Numbered from the stretch's first letter, positions 7,730 through 15,840 are shown. The stretch: 64,000 bases of DNA from Vibrio proteolyticus NBRC 13287 (GCF_000467125.1 NZ_BATJ01000008.1:1-64000), one strand, 5' to 3'. A program made the numbers and translations. Notes: a model not told the origin generated them from the letters alone.

Positions 7730-8593
7730 TTGGGTATTTTTAATAATCGAGAGTTAGCTACAGCTACTCTTGTCATTGTTGTCTTCATTTGGGCTTCCAT
7801 AAAAAGTAAGGAGGTTCTACCGGCTATAGAGTTAGTCCTAAAATCCTTTTGCCAAAAAGCCATACTGATAACAACTGGCACTCTGCTTTTATATATTTTA
7901 ATTGTCGTATATTTACTTTATAGCATTGATGTTTGGAATGCAGGGCAACTTAAAAATACGATACTGTGGTTTGTGTTTATTGGCTTTGTTCAGCTTATGA
8001 ATACGACTAAGATCACCGAACCCAAAGAGTACTTGAAAGCATCGTTAAATTCTCAGGTTAGGCTGATTGTACTAATTGAGTTCCTAGTAGCGTTTCATTC
8101 TTACGGCTTTATAACTGAATTATTTCTAGTAACGACAGCTACACTATTTGCATGTTGTAGTGCTTTTTCCAAAGGTAAACCCGAGTATAAGCAAGCACAA
8201 AAAATATCGGACTATATTTTAGCGATAATGGGAACTTTGATTTTCATCGACTCAATCTTAAATATATATAACGAGCCAGGGAAGTTCATCAGTGTTGATA
8301 CATTCCGAGATTTCTTGGTTCCGATGTTGCTGTCGGTATCTTTACTACCATATGTGTATGTATTTTATTATCTTTTGGCTTACGAGAGAGCGTTTGTTAT
8401 AACTCATATCTATACTGACTCTAAACAACTTCAACGGTACGCAAAAATACGCTCATTTGTTGCCTTCAAAGGGAAGCCTAGCCTTATCCATAAGTGGCTG
8501 ATCTACTCTTGCATTCCAGAGTTTGAGTCAAAAAAAACGATCCGAACTTCAATAGATAAATTTAAAGAGAAGCAGCGTGAATCAACGGTATAA
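7730..8593 (+). CDS. multi-pass membrane protein, unknown
   Basis: 287 aa from TTG 7730, chosen because AGGAGG ends four bases before it; the frame is open from 7694 inside the attC. About six hydrophobic segments: near residues 10-25, 50-70, 80-95, 110-135, 160-180 and 200-220. The C-terminal 60 residues are basic and soluble. No family recognised. One of the largest cassette proteins here. Confidence 0.65.
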   Translation: MGIFNNRELATATLVIVVFIWASIKSKEVLPAIELVLKSFCQKAILITTGTLLLYILIVVYLLYSIDVWNAGQLKNTILWFVFIGFVQLMNTTKITEPKEYLKASLNSQVRLIVLIEFLVAFHSYGFITELFLVTTATLFACCSAFSKGKPEYKQAQKISDYILAIMGTLIFIDSILNIYNEPGKFISVDTFRDFLVPMLLSVSLLPYVYVFYYLLAYERAFVITHIYTDSKQLQRYAKIRSFVAFKGKPSLIHKWLIYSCIPEFESKKTIRTSIDKFKEKQRESTV

Positions 8594-8710
8594 CAAACTG
8601 TTTAAGAGTGATTCGCAACGCGTGGCATTTTCACTATGCGTTGCGTTTAATGTTTAAGGTGGTATGCGGAAGCTTCAGCATTGCGTTGCTCACCCCTTAA
8701 CTGGGCGTTA
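8591..8710 (+). repeat. attC site 13
   Basis: 120 bp, family B; ends CTGGGCGTTA. Confidence 0.9.
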
Positions 8711-8743
8711 TAACACAGAATCAACTCCTTGCCTAAAACGGTT

Positions 8744-8784
8744 AGTTGAACTATTATTTGTACGTTATTTTGTACTAATTGGAG
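8744..8784 (+). promoter_or_regulatory. promoter/operator region of toxin-antitoxin pair 1
   Basis: AT-rich stretch between the attC and the antitoxin gene. TTGAAC at 8746-8751 is a possible -35. TTTGTAC occurs twice (8757-8763 and within 8768-8775), a plausible antitoxin-binding repeat. TTGGAG at 8779-8784 is the ribosome site for ATG 8791. Confidence 0.5.
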
Positions 8785-8790
8785 TTTAAT

Positions 8791-9072
8791 ATGAGTCGTA
8801 TTCATTTCGATCAAGATATTCAGCCGTTATCTGAATTTCGTGCAGGTGTAGCTTCTTACATCAAACAAATCAATGAGACTCGCCGTCCATTGGTCATCAC
8901 ACAGCGTGGTAAAGGTGTTGCTGTTGTTCTCGATGTTGCAGAGTATGAAGCAATGCAAGAGAAGATCGAGTTACTGGAAGAGATGCGCACAGCTGAAGCT
9001 CAATTAGCTTCAGGCCTTGGTGTTTCAAATGATGATGCTCGTGCTCAAGTATTGGGGCGCATTAAGAAATGA
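8791..9072 (+). CDS. Phd/YefM family antitoxin
   Basis: 93 aa from ATG 8791 (ribosome site TTGGAG); the upstream in-frame ATG at 8779 overlaps that site. The N-terminal DNA-binding part shows the family pattern PLSEFRAGVASYIKQIN, then RRPLVITQRGKGVAVVLDVAEYEAM near residue 35-58, followed by the acidic helical toxin-binding tail. It should bind and block the toxin encoded four bases overlapping downstream (ATGA junction) and repress the shared promoter. Such pairs are common in Vibrio integrons and are thought to discourage loss of cassettes. Confidence 0.9.
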   Translation: MSRIHFDQDIQPLSEFRAGVASYIKQINETRRPLVITQRGKGVAVVLDVAEYEAMQEKIELLEEMRTAEAQLASGLGVSNDDARAQVLGRIKK

Positions 9073-9356
9073 AAGTAGTTTGGTCTCCATTAGCGCTTCA
9101 GAAGCTAGGCGATGCAGCGGAATTTATTTCTTTGGATAATCCACCTGCAGCAGAAAAGTGGGTAAACGAAGTTTTTGACAAAACTGAACTACTTGGAAGT
9201 ATGCCTGAAATGGGGCGCTTTGTTCCTGAAATGCCCAATACTAACTATCGTGAAATCATTTTTGGTCACTATCGTATTATCTATAGCTTAAGCCATGAGA
9301 TCCGCGTATTGACAGTTCGTAATTGTCGTCAAATGTTGTCGGAAGACGACGTGTAA
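9069..9356 (+). CDS. RelE/ParE family toxin
   Basis: 95 aa; ATG overlaps the antitoxin stop. Family signs: VVWSPLALQKLGDAAEFIS at the N terminus, a central helix (AEKWVNEVFDKTELL), PEMGRFVPE, and the strand pair YREIIFGHYRIIYSLSHEIRVLTVRNCRQML at the C terminus. That ending is nearer the ParE/RelE-2 group (gyrase poison or mRNA interferase); the target cannot be told from sequence. Stop followed after 10 bases by attC site 14. Confidence 0.9.
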   Translation: MKVVWSPLALQKLGDAAEFISLDNPPAAEKWVNEVFDKTELLGSMPEMGRFVPEMPNTNYREIIFGHYRIIYSLSHEIRVLTVRNCRQMLSEDDV

Positions 9357-9366
9357 AACTGTGTTA

Positions 9367-9488
9367 TAACAAAGCGTTCAAGACGGATTCACAACGCTTG
9401 GCATTTTCGGTTTAATCCAGCTTAAGTGTTTACGGCACAATAGTTTAGGTAGGGTGGCAGGCGTTGTTCACCACTTAACGCAGCGTTA
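9367..9488 (+). repeat. attC site 14
   Basis: 122 bp, family A; ends GCAGCGTTA. Confidence 0.9.
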
Positions 9489-9506
9489 TGTGAATAGGAG
9501 GTTCCA

Positions 9507-9911
9507 GTGAACAAGGTAGTCAAAGAACGCTTCGATGAATATCCGGAAAATGCTCGTGTTAGGCTAGAGGAGCTACGAAATCTAGTCTTTCAAATCGCAT
9601 CTGATTTGGAGCTGGGTGAAGTCGATGAAACTCTAAAGTGGGGTGAACCTAGCTATAGTGTAAAAACAGGCAGCCCGCTAAGAATGGACTGGAAGCTAAA
9701 ATCTCCTAACAACTATTATCTGTTCTTTAATTGCCAAACTAAGTTAGTCGATACATTTCGAGAATTGTATGGTGAAGAACTGGCGTTTCAGGGAAACAGA
9801 GCAATCGTTCTGTCCATATCGCAAGTGTTGCCAGAAACAGCAATCAAGTCCTGTTTAGAGTTGGCTTTAACCTATCAGCAGCGTAAAAATTTGCCTCTTT
9901 TGGGCGCGTGA
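9507..9911 (+). CDS. DUF1801 domain-containing protein
   Basis: 134 aa from GTG 9507, behind AGGAGG. The pattern ARVRLEELRNLVFQIASDL, then VDETLKWGEPSYSVKTGSPLRMDWKLKSPNNYYLFFNCQTKLVDTFRE, is that of the YdhG/DUF1801 fold, a small soluble alpha/beta domain of unknown biochemical role. Single-gene cassette. Confidence 0.75.
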   Translation: MNKVVKERFDEYPENARVRLEELRNLVFQIASDLELGEVDETLKWGEPSYSVKTGSPLRMDWKLKSPNNYYLFFNCQTKLVDTFRELYGEELAFQGNRAIVLSISQVLPETAIKSCLELALTYQQRKNLPLLGA

Positions 9912-9922
9912 AAAAATTCACA

Positions 9923-10045
9923 TAACAAAGCGTTCAAGAGGGATTCCCAACGCTCGGCATTTTGGGTTTGATTCAGCTTGAGTGATTACGGCACAATGGT
10001 TTAGGTTGGGTGGCATCGCGTTGTTCACCCCTTAACGCGGCGTTA
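9923..10045 (+). repeat. attC site 15
   Basis: 123 bp, family A; ends GCGGCGTTA. Confidence 0.9.
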
Positions 10046-10062
10046 TACAAATGGAGTCAATT

Positions 10063-10476
10063 TTGAAATTAGAGAATAGAAGTCAACTCATGGAATATTT
10101 GGGTGCAGAGCAAAGAAATACAGTATGGAGTTGGTGTGCGATAAATGAAGCTGAAAAGAAAGTATATCTAAGCGTCTGGACAGACTTCAAAATCAAAGTT
10201 AACGGCAGAATGGCATATATACTGCAAGAGCCAGATTGGGGTGTAAATGAAGCTGGCCACTTTTCGGCTGCACGAAATGATCATGATGAAAAATTTAAGA
10301 AAATATTCTTAGACGAGTATGAGCCATACGGCTATTTTGTGGAGGTCAAAGACAAAAATGCGGTCCCTAGAGAGATATTATATACGAAAACATCGTTTAT
10401 ATTTTCTCTAGAGTTGGAGTTGCTAGAATCCGGTGTGATAATTGGCTATCCAAAGCAGCGAATCGAAATAAAATAA
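10063..10476 (+). CDS. unknown soluble cassette protein
   Basis: 137 aa from TTG 10063, placed six bases after GGAG; an in-frame ATG at 10051 would leave no ribosome site. The chain is soluble, with an aromatic-rich segment TVWSWCAINEAEKKVYLSVW near residue 22-40, an acidic middle and a Lys-rich end. No family recognised. Confidence 0.55.
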   Translation: MKLENRSQLMEYLGAEQRNTVWSWCAINEAEKKVYLSVWTDFKIKVNGRMAYILQEPDWGVNEAGHFSAARNDHDEKFKKIFLDEYEPYGYFVEVKDKNAVPREILYTKTSFIFSLELELLESGVIIGYPKQRIEIK

Positions 10477-10484
10477 TATTTGTA

Positions 10485-10575
10485 TAACAAAGCATTTAAG
10501 AGTGATTCGCAACGCTTGGCAGTTTCGCTTCGCTCAAGTATAGCCAAGCATCGCTCACACCTTAATGCGGCTTTA
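10485..10575 (+). repeat. attC site 16 (short class), altered right core
   Basis: 91 bp, family C. Its last bases are GCGGCTTTA where all other intact sites have GCGTTA or GGCGTTA: the G of the conserved GTT triplet at the crossover position is T. Confidence 0.85.
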
Positions 10576-11035
10576 TGTTTCACTTTGATTTACAAGAAAT
10601 AAAAGGTTTTCTGGCGCTTATTTCTTTGGCCTATTTGGCAATTCGTTCGAGTTGTCTCAGCAATTCAATATTGTCTGCCCAAGTTCATGAACCCATCAAA
10701 ATAATCACGCTTCAAAGTTCGTGGGTTGCTTCAATTCGAAGTCGCGTCTGAGCGTTGAAAATTGGGTTGGCTTAAAATCGCTTCGGTTATGTTTCCCAAT
10801 TAGCATATCGGCAGCGGGGCTTTCGGCAATTCGAGTTTTGTTTTTCGCTGTTTTGAAAGGGATGCCGTCATTCGCTGAAAATCATCAAAGTTGCCTCAAT
10901 CAAATTTCTGGGAATTACGCGATTTGTATTTATCGCTTTTGTCGGATTATTCCACAACGTCGTGTGACGCAAGTTAAACAATTCTTTATGCAATAGAGTT
11001 CTTTGCCATGTGAGAGAGTCAGTTGTGGTAAAACA
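10576..11035 (+). other. ORF-less or doubtful-coding cassette
   Basis: 460 bp between attC sites 16 and 17. A 91-codon frame (10721-10996) exists but has no ribosome site and an unconvincing Ser/Phe/Arg-rich composition; a minus-strand frame also runs into the attC. I see no promoter or clear hairpin. Not related by eye to the repeated 427-bp element. Confidence 0.5.
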
Positions 11036-11157
11036 TAACAAAGTGTTTAAGAGGGATTCGTCAACGCGTGGCGCTTTCACTTCAAATCGATTTAAGTGAT
11101 TAAGGTGGTCATATCCGCTATGGCGGCAGCGTTGCCTCACCCCTTAACACGGCGTTA
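11036..11157 (+). repeat. attC site 17
   Basis: 122 bp, divergent or hybrid centre (GATTAAGGTGGTCATATCC); starts TAACAAAGTG, ends ACGGCGTTA. Confidence 0.85.
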
Positions 11158-11170
11158 GCCGTCATGAAGC

Positions 11171-11205
11171 TTGCTATACTCAAAGTGATAGAATAGTATC
11201 ACTTT
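11171..11205 (+). promoter_or_regulatory. promoter and palindromic operator of toxin-antitoxin pair 2
   Basis: TATACT at 11175-11180 is a good -10. Directly after it AAAGTGATA (11182-11190) and TATCACTTT (11197-11205) form a perfect 9-bp inverted repeat with a 6-bp spacer, the likely antitoxin operator covering the transcription start. Confidence 0.65.
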
Positions 11206-11228
11206 AGTATTCCTTTGGAGCAGCTCTC

Positions 11229-11486
11229 ATGAAAGTAGAACTAGTTACATCACTCAAACGTCAAGCAACAAAGATCCTTGCTGATCTCCACGACACTAAA
11301 GAACCAGTGTTAATTACTGAACATGGTAAGCCATCGGCATATCTGGTTGATGTTGATGATTACGAGTTTATGCAAAATCGTTTGGCGATTCTGGAGGGGA
11401 TTGCACGAGGTGAACGTGCATTAGCTGACGGTAAAGTGGTGAGTCACGATGAAGCCAAGGACAAAATGTCAAAATGGCTGAAATAA
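11229..11486 (+). CDS. Phd/YefM family antitoxin
   Basis: 85 aa from ATG 11229, behind TTTGGAGC. Family pattern KVELVTSLKRQATKILADL, then EPVLITEHGKPSAYLVDVDDYEFMQ, then a helical tail. It pairs with the toxin gene that overlaps its 3' end by 13 bases and probably binds the palindrome at 11182-11205. Only moderately similar to the antitoxin at 8791, so the two pairs are probably not cross-reacting. Confidence 0.9.
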   Translation: MKVELVTSLKRQATKILADLHDTKEPVLITEHGKPSAYLVDVDDYEFMQNRLAILEGIARGERALADGKVVSHDEAKDKMSKWLK

Positions 11487-11776
11487 TCTGGACTGAGCCA
11501 GCGCTATCCGACCTCAATGATATCGCTGAATACATCGCACTTGAAAATATCGTAGCTGCAAAACAATTGGTTCAAACGATCTTTTCTAAAGTCGAGCGCT
11601 TAGAGGCTTTCCCTGAATCGGGTCGCATTCCGCCTGAACTAGAACATCTAAGTTATCGTGAAGTTGTAGTTAATCCGTGCCGTGTTTTCTATAAACGAGA
11701 CGGCGACAAAGTATTTATTCTGTTTGTTATGCGTGCTGAGAGAGACTTGCGTAAGTTCCTATTGAGCAAGCAATAA
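11474..11776 (+). CDS. RelE/ParE family toxin
   Basis: 100 aa; ATG inside the antitoxin gene (13-base overlap). AEIIWTEPALSDLNDIAEYIALENIVAAKQLVQTIFSKVERLEAFPESGRIPPEL, then YREVVVNPCRVFYKRDGDKVFILFVMRAERDLRKFLL, is typical ParE/RelE fold with the conserved basic residues in the last strand. Stop lies 18 bases before attC site 18. Confidence 0.9.
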   Translation: MAEIIWTEPALSDLNDIAEYIALENIVAAKQLVQTIFSKVERLEAFPESGRIPPELEHLSYREVVVNPCRVFYKRDGDKVFILFVMRAERDLRKFLLSKQ

Positions 11777-11794
11777 CCTTTGGGAGTGAGCGGC

Positions 11795-11914
11795 TAACAA
11801 ACTGTTTAAGAGTGATTCGCAACGCGTGGCATTTTTACTATGCGTTGCGTTTAGTGTTTAAGGTGGTATGCGGCAGTATCTGTATTGCGTTGCTCACCCC
11901 TTAACAGGGCGTTA
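11795..11914 (+). repeat. attC site 18
   Basis: 120 bp, family B; ends AGGGCGTTA. Confidence 0.9.
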
Positions 11915-11930
11915 TGTGCAAGGAGGCAAA

Positions 11931-12404
11931 ATGAGCAAAGTGTACTTATCCGATTGGGGCGATACACTAATGATCGATTTCTCAGATCAAACAGGGAAAA
12001 TGTGTGATTGGGAAAATATCCAAGCTGTAAACGGTGCGCGTCAAACCTTAGAAGCACTGTCTAAACAACATCAAATCTATGTCGCTATTAATGCCGCTGA
12101 CTCAACAGAAAGTGATATAAAATTGGCTTTCGAGCAAGTGGGTTTATCTCCTTTTATCTCAGGCTACTTTTGCAAAGCTAACCTTGGTATCGACAAAGGT
12201 GCTCCGGAATTCTTCAATCGAATTATCGACACTTTAAACGTAGAGCCTAAATCGGTGGTTATGGTCGGTGACTCATACGACAAAGATATTGACCCAGCAG
12301 TCACAGCCGGCATCCAAGCTATTTGGTTTAATCCTATGGGTAAGGTTGCTCAGGGAAGTCATGAAGTAAAAGAAATCAGGAAGTTGTCGGAACTTTGCAC
12401 ATAA
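11931..12404 (+). CDS. HAD family hydrolase
   Basis: 157 aa from ATG 11931, behind AAGGAGGCAAA; the frame is open from 11868 only because it crosses the attC. Motif I reads LSDWGDTL (the DxxD form of DxD), motif II is VAINAADS, a Lys lies in CKANLGIDKGAPEFF, and motif IV is VVMVGDSYDKDIDPAVTAG. All catalytic motifs look intact, so a working small-molecule phosphatase is likely. There is no large cap domain. Confidence 0.88.
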   Translation: MSKVYLSDWGDTLMIDFSDQTGKMCDWENIQAVNGARQTLEALSKQHQIYVAINAADSTESDIKLAFEQVGLSPFISGYFCKANLGIDKGAPEFFNRIIDTLNVEPKSVVMVGDSYDKDIDPAVTAGIQAIWFNPMGKVAQGSHEVKEIRKLSELCT

Positions 12405-12522
12405 CAAAGCGTTTAAGGCAGATTCGCAACGCGTGGCATTTTTTGTTTTGGTTGAGTTTTGTGTTTACGTGCCATGGATTAGGTTAGGGTGGTAGTGTTG
12501 CTCACTACTTAACGCGGCGTTA
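12402..12522 (+). repeat. attC site 19
   Basis: 121 bp, family A; ends GCGGCGTTA. Confidence 0.9.
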
Positions 12523-12537
12523 GCTGCACAGAGAGAT

Positions 12538-13119
12538 ATGATGCAAATTGAAGAGTTAGCTGAAATTCTATACGAAGACCTAAATGGCCAAATAACATCT
12601 ATCGAACAAGGTGAAGTTCTTAAAATTCAATTTGAATGTGACGATTGGGTTGAAAATGATTTTATCCGAAGGTTCGAGATAAACTGTATTGATGTTGAGG
12701 AATCGGAAATCAATGTATCTGAGTCAGGAAATTTAGACTTTTATAATGTGCATCCACTACTACTGAAATATAACGAACCTCAAGGTCAGCTTTACTATTC
12801 ATCTGTAGCAGTAAACAAGTATGAAGTGTTGGGAAGGATTTATGAGGCTCACGAATCTGTTTTAAATGGCTGGAGGCCTTTAAGCGAATACCTACATACT
12901 TCCTACGCAGGTGAACGTATAGCATTTTGTGAAGGTTCTTACGGCTTGTTAGCGTTCGGGCCTAAATCGTTGCTTAATGCTTATGCAGAGTCAATAAAAG
13001 ACCTTATTACAACCAATTACGTGTTTTCTTTCAATCCAAAGAGCTCCTTCAAAGTCTTGGTTCTTGAACATGGTTATGTCATTTGCAAGTCTGTAGAAGT
13101 GGTAGAAATGTACAGCTAA
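12538..13119 (+). CDS. unknown soluble cassette protein
   Basis: 193 aa from ATG 12538 (a second ATG follows at once; ribosome site GAGAG). Very acidic soluble protein, with beta-strand-like segments (VLKIQFECDDWV, FIRRFEINCIDV) and a C-terminal FKVLVLEHGYVICKSVEVVEM. Composition and size recall immunity proteins, but no family is recognised and no toxin gene is adjacent. Confidence 0.6.
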   Translation: MMQIEELAEILYEDLNGQITSIEQGEVLKIQFECDDWVENDFIRRFEINCIDVEESEINVSESGNLDFYNVHPLLLKYNEPQGQLYYSSVAVNKYEVLGRIYEAHESVLNGWRPLSEYLHTSYAGERIAFCEGSYGLLAFGPKSLLNAYAESIKDLITTNYVFSFNPKSSFKVLVLEHGYVICKSVEVVEMYS

Positions 13120-13239
13120 CAAAGCGTTTAAGAGGGGCTCCCAACGCTTAGCGGTTTTGATTTCAAGTTTGGCTTAGGTGTTAATGGCACAATGCTCAAG
13201 TTGGGTGGCATAGCGTTGTCGCCCCTTAACGCGGCGTTA
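13117..13239 (+). repeat. attC site 20
   Basis: 123 bp, family A; ends GCGGCGTTA. Confidence 0.9.
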
Positions 13240-13320
13240 TGTGACAGCGAGTTGTGAATCAATATTTGTTATTCAGTTCCGGAATTGGCGAGTTCTATCA
13301 TATGTCAATTGCTAGCATCG

Positions 13321-13362
13321 GTCTGAAATTATTAGTTCCAAATCTATATAGGAGTTTCAGAC
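13321..13362 (+). promoter_or_regulatory. inverted repeat holding the ribosome site of the PEP mutase-like gene
   Basis: GTCTGAAA (13321-13328) and TTTCAGAC (13355-13362) are perfect complements and end exactly at the ATG at 13363. The AGGAG ribosome site (13350-13354) lies just inside the right arm. Folding would limit ribosome access; alternatively it is a protein operator. Confidence 0.5.
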
Positions 13363-14121
13363 ATGTTTAAGAGTATGCATAGAGCGGAAGAACCACTAGT
13401 TATTTGTAATGTTTGGGATGTGCCTAGTGCGAAGGTCGCAGAGAAAGTAGGTTTTTTAGCTATCGGTACTTCTAGTGCTGCAATTGCGAGTAATCTTGGA
13501 AAAGATGATGGAGAGAACATTGAGTTCAATGATTTATTGTCAATTGTAAAAGCAATTGGTAGCTCAACTAATCTGCCTTTGACAGTTGATATTGAATCAG
13601 GTTTTGGAGATACACCAGAACTCATAGTGAAGAATATTATCGAATTGGTGAAAGTCGGTGTCGTTGGCATAAACATAGAAGATAGTATTGTAATAGAAGG
13701 TCAAAGACAGCTATGTGATGTTGCACTATTTGAGAAAACGCTAAAGCAAGTTAGGGGCTTACTCGCGGAAGCTGATATTGAAGTATTCATTAATGTCCGG
13801 AGCGATGCATTCTTGCTAAATGTTAGGGAACCTCTAGCTGAGAGTATTGAGAGAATTAATAGGTACCAACAATCTGGCGCTGATGGAATTTTTCTACCAT
13901 GTATTAGAGAAGTTAATGATATTGAAATTGTTGTAGCAAGCACGTCGCTACCAATAAATGTAATGTGTATTCCTGAATTACCTAGTTTTCCAGAACTTAA
14001 AGCTCTGGGCGTCAAACGTATAAGCATGGGGAATTTCGTGCATGAGGCAATGCTTGCCTCACTGTCCTCTAGCTTGATGTCTATTAAACGAGAACAGTCG
14101 TTTCAAACTTTGTTTTTATAG
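13363..14121 (+). CDS. isocitrate lyase/PEP mutase family protein
   Basis: 252 aa, ATG 13363 behind AGGAG. Family features: NVWDVPSAKVAEKVGFLAIGTSSAAIA at residues ~16-43, metal-site strand LPLTVDIESGFGD near 72-84, GVVGINIEDS near 98-107, VFINVRSDAFL near 142, GADGIFLPCI near 173, and GVKRISMGNF near 219. This is the 2-methylisocitrate lyase/PEP mutase-like group that often acts on 2-oxo acid carbon-carbon or phosphorus-carbon bonds; the KxxCGH lyase loop is absent, so substrate is open. Large, metabolically specific cassette with its own ~120-bp leader. Confidence 0.85.
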   Translation: MFKSMHRAEEPLVICNVWDVPSAKVAEKVGFLAIGTSSAAIASNLGKDDGENIEFNDLLSIVKAIGSSTNLPLTVDIESGFGDTPELIVKNIIELVKVGVVGINIEDSIVIEGQRQLCDVALFEKTLKQVRGLLAEADIEVFINVRSDAFLLNVREPLAESIERINRYQQSGADGIFLPCIREVNDIEIVVASTSLPINVMCIPELPSFPELKALGVKRISMGNFVHEAMLASLSSSLMSIKREQSFQTLFL

Positions 14122-14146
14122 TATCGTAGGTGTTATAGCTGTCACC

Positions 14147-14266
14147 TAACAATCTGTTTAAGAGTGATTCGAAACGCTTGGCATTTTTGCTATGCGTTGC
14201 GTTTAGTGTTTAAGGTGGTATGCGGTGGCTTAGGTATTGCGTTGCTCACACCTTAACAGGGCGTTA
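14147..14266 (+). repeat. attC site 21
   Basis: 120 bp, family B; ends AGGGCGTTA. Confidence 0.9.
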
Positions 14267-14282
14267 TGTGCTCGGAGGAAAT

Positions 14283-14729
14283 ATGGAAATTCAGAAAGTC
14301 CAAAAAGCGGACTTGGACGCAGTAAAAAGGCTTGTTTCAGAGGTTTCGGCCAAGGATGTGCTTCCACTGCTTAATGCACAAGGAAAGAAAGAGTATAAGG
14401 ACAGAGTTCTACCTGACCTAGCGACTACTTTCGATGATGAGAAGTTTTCAGCAATTAAGGCTGTATCGAGTGGGGAAATACTTGGTTTTGCTGCTTTGCG
14501 TGATGGGAACTATTTAACCCACTTGTTTATTGCTAATTCTCAACAGGGTTCAGGTTTAGGTCGTATGCTATTGAATCATTTGCTTAATCAGACAGACGCT
14601 TGTGAGGTTAGTCTACGCTCATCGGTGAATGCTGTTGGGTTCTACAATCGCCATGGTTTCGTCGCAACAGGCGAAGAAGCAGAGTTCAACGGAATTCGTT
14701 TCGTGCCAATGTCTTTAGTACGCACATAA
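14283..14729 (+). CDS. GNAT family N-acetyltransferase
   Basis: 148 aa from ATG 14283 behind GGAGGAAAT; the longer frame from 14220 reads the attC. N-terminal MEIQKVQKADLDAVKRLV, strand ILGFAALRDGNYLTHLFI near residue 67-84, acetyl-CoA loop QQGSGLGRMLLNHLL near 88-102, and NAVGFYNRHGFVATGE near 118-133. Complete GNAT fold; substrate unknown. Single-gene cassette. Confidence 0.88.
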   Translation: MEIQKVQKADLDAVKRLVSEVSAKDVLPLLNAQGKKEYKDRVLPDLATTFDDEKFSAIKAVSSGEILGFAALRDGNYLTHLFIANSQQGSGLGRMLLNHLLNQTDACEVSLRSSVNAVGFYNRHGFVATGEEAEFNGIRFVPMSLVRT

Positions 14730-14846
14730 CAAACAATTTAAGCAGATTCGCAACGCTTGGCATTTTTGGTCCGAATCGGCTTAAGTGTATACGACACAAT
14801 GGTTTAAGTGTGATGGCAGCGTTGCTCACTACTTAATTGGGCGTTA
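14727..14846 (+). repeat. attC site 22
   Basis: 120 bp, family A; ends TTGGGCGTTA. Confidence 0.9.
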
Positions 14847-14872
14847 GGCAACTAAGGAAGGGATATCCATTT

Positions 14873-15721
14873 ATGGCGAAAGCAGTTTACCCAGAAGAGC
14901 ATATTGGGAAAGCTCTTTATGAGCTTGTGAATCATGAGCAACTTATTGAACAGGCTAAAATAGCGGAAGAAATATTATCAAATATTCCGGAAGTTTTTGT
15001 CCCGAGAATTCAATATAAGAGTAATGGTTATAAAAACACGTGTTGGTATGTCGCTTTTAAATCACACCCTGATGTGTGGGTAGCAAACTTTACCATTATC
15101 CCTAGTAGTCTGAATATCGAGTTACGCTACCCTCGTTTTTTTGATCTGACAGATAAGCACAAACAGCAATACCGTGTTGGATTTCAGAATAACCTCCCTA
15201 TGTTTAAGTTCAAAAATATGGGGATGTCCAATACTTTAAAATTATTGAAGGAATATCTAGGCGCTATTCGTAGTGCAGTTTCGAAAGGTGAGCATATGAC
15301 GCCAAGCCGTTCTTCCGCTGAATATACTATCTGCTCAGACCTCAGAAAGATTTTCCCAAAATACAAAATTAGGCACGGAGAAAGGCCAATTAAGCACACT
15401 AGCGGATCGTGGCTGGAGCTTGATATACAGATTCTAGAGTTGAAATTAGCAATAGAGGTTCAAGGACCGACGCATTTCCGTGAAACAGATATCTATGGTA
15501 ACTATGAGGAAGTAAGGGAAAGAGATAACTTTAAGAAACAGTGGTGTGCTGACAACGGAATTTTGCTAATTCACCTTAACTGGGATGCGTACATGAGGAC
15601 ACTTCATCGTATGGCTGCGAACCAAAGGAGGAAGGCTCTTAAAGAACTAGTGTATGACGCTACTGCATCTCAGCAAAGTTGCTACGATATAGCACATGAA
15701 ATGTTGAAAAAGTATGCCTAA
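14873..15721 (+). CDS. predicted PD-(D/E)XK endonuclease, Vsr/DUF559-like C-terminal domain
   Basis: 282 aa from ATG 14873 (AAGGAAGGGA upstream); the frame is open earlier only through the attC. Residues 1-135 form an unrecognised N-terminal domain with an aromatic strand (TCWYVAFKSHPDVWVANFTI). Residues ~145-245 look like the Vsr/DUF559 endonuclease fold: E150 on a helix, D184 in LELDIQI, E195-x-Q197 in LAIEVQGPTHF, and a following R/D/K helix (RERDNFKKQWCADNGILLIHL). That is the D...E-x-Q/K catalytic order. I infer a nuclease, perhaps for defence or mismatch nicking; the N-terminal domain could supply specificity. Confidence 0.7.
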   Translation: MAKAVYPEEHIGKALYELVNHEQLIEQAKIAEEILSNIPEVFVPRIQYKSNGYKNTCWYVAFKSHPDVWVANFTIIPSSLNIELRYPRFFDLTDKHKQQYRVGFQNNLPMFKFKNMGMSNTLKLLKEYLGAIRSAVSKGEHMTPSRSSAEYTICSDLRKIFPKYKIRHGERPIKHTSGSWLELDIQILELKLAIEVQGPTHFRETDIYGNYEEVRERDNFKKQWCADNGILLIHLNWDAYMRTLHRMAANQRRKALKELVYDATASQQSCYDIAHEMLKKYA

Positions 15722-15840
15722 CAAAGCGTTTAAGGCGGATTCGCAACGCTTGGCAATTTTGGTTTGAATCAGCTTTAGTGTTTACGGCACAATGGTTTAG
15801 GTTAGGTGGTTTGCGTCGCTCACTACTTAACGCGGCGTTA
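15719..15840 (+). repeat. attC site 23
   Basis: 122 bp, family A; ends GCGGCGTTA. Confidence 0.9.

Noticed and set aside
10721..10996. 91-codon plus-strand frame as a gene
   Set aside because: No ribosome site, unusual composition, and an overlapping minus-strand frame of similar length; left as doubtful within the cassette.
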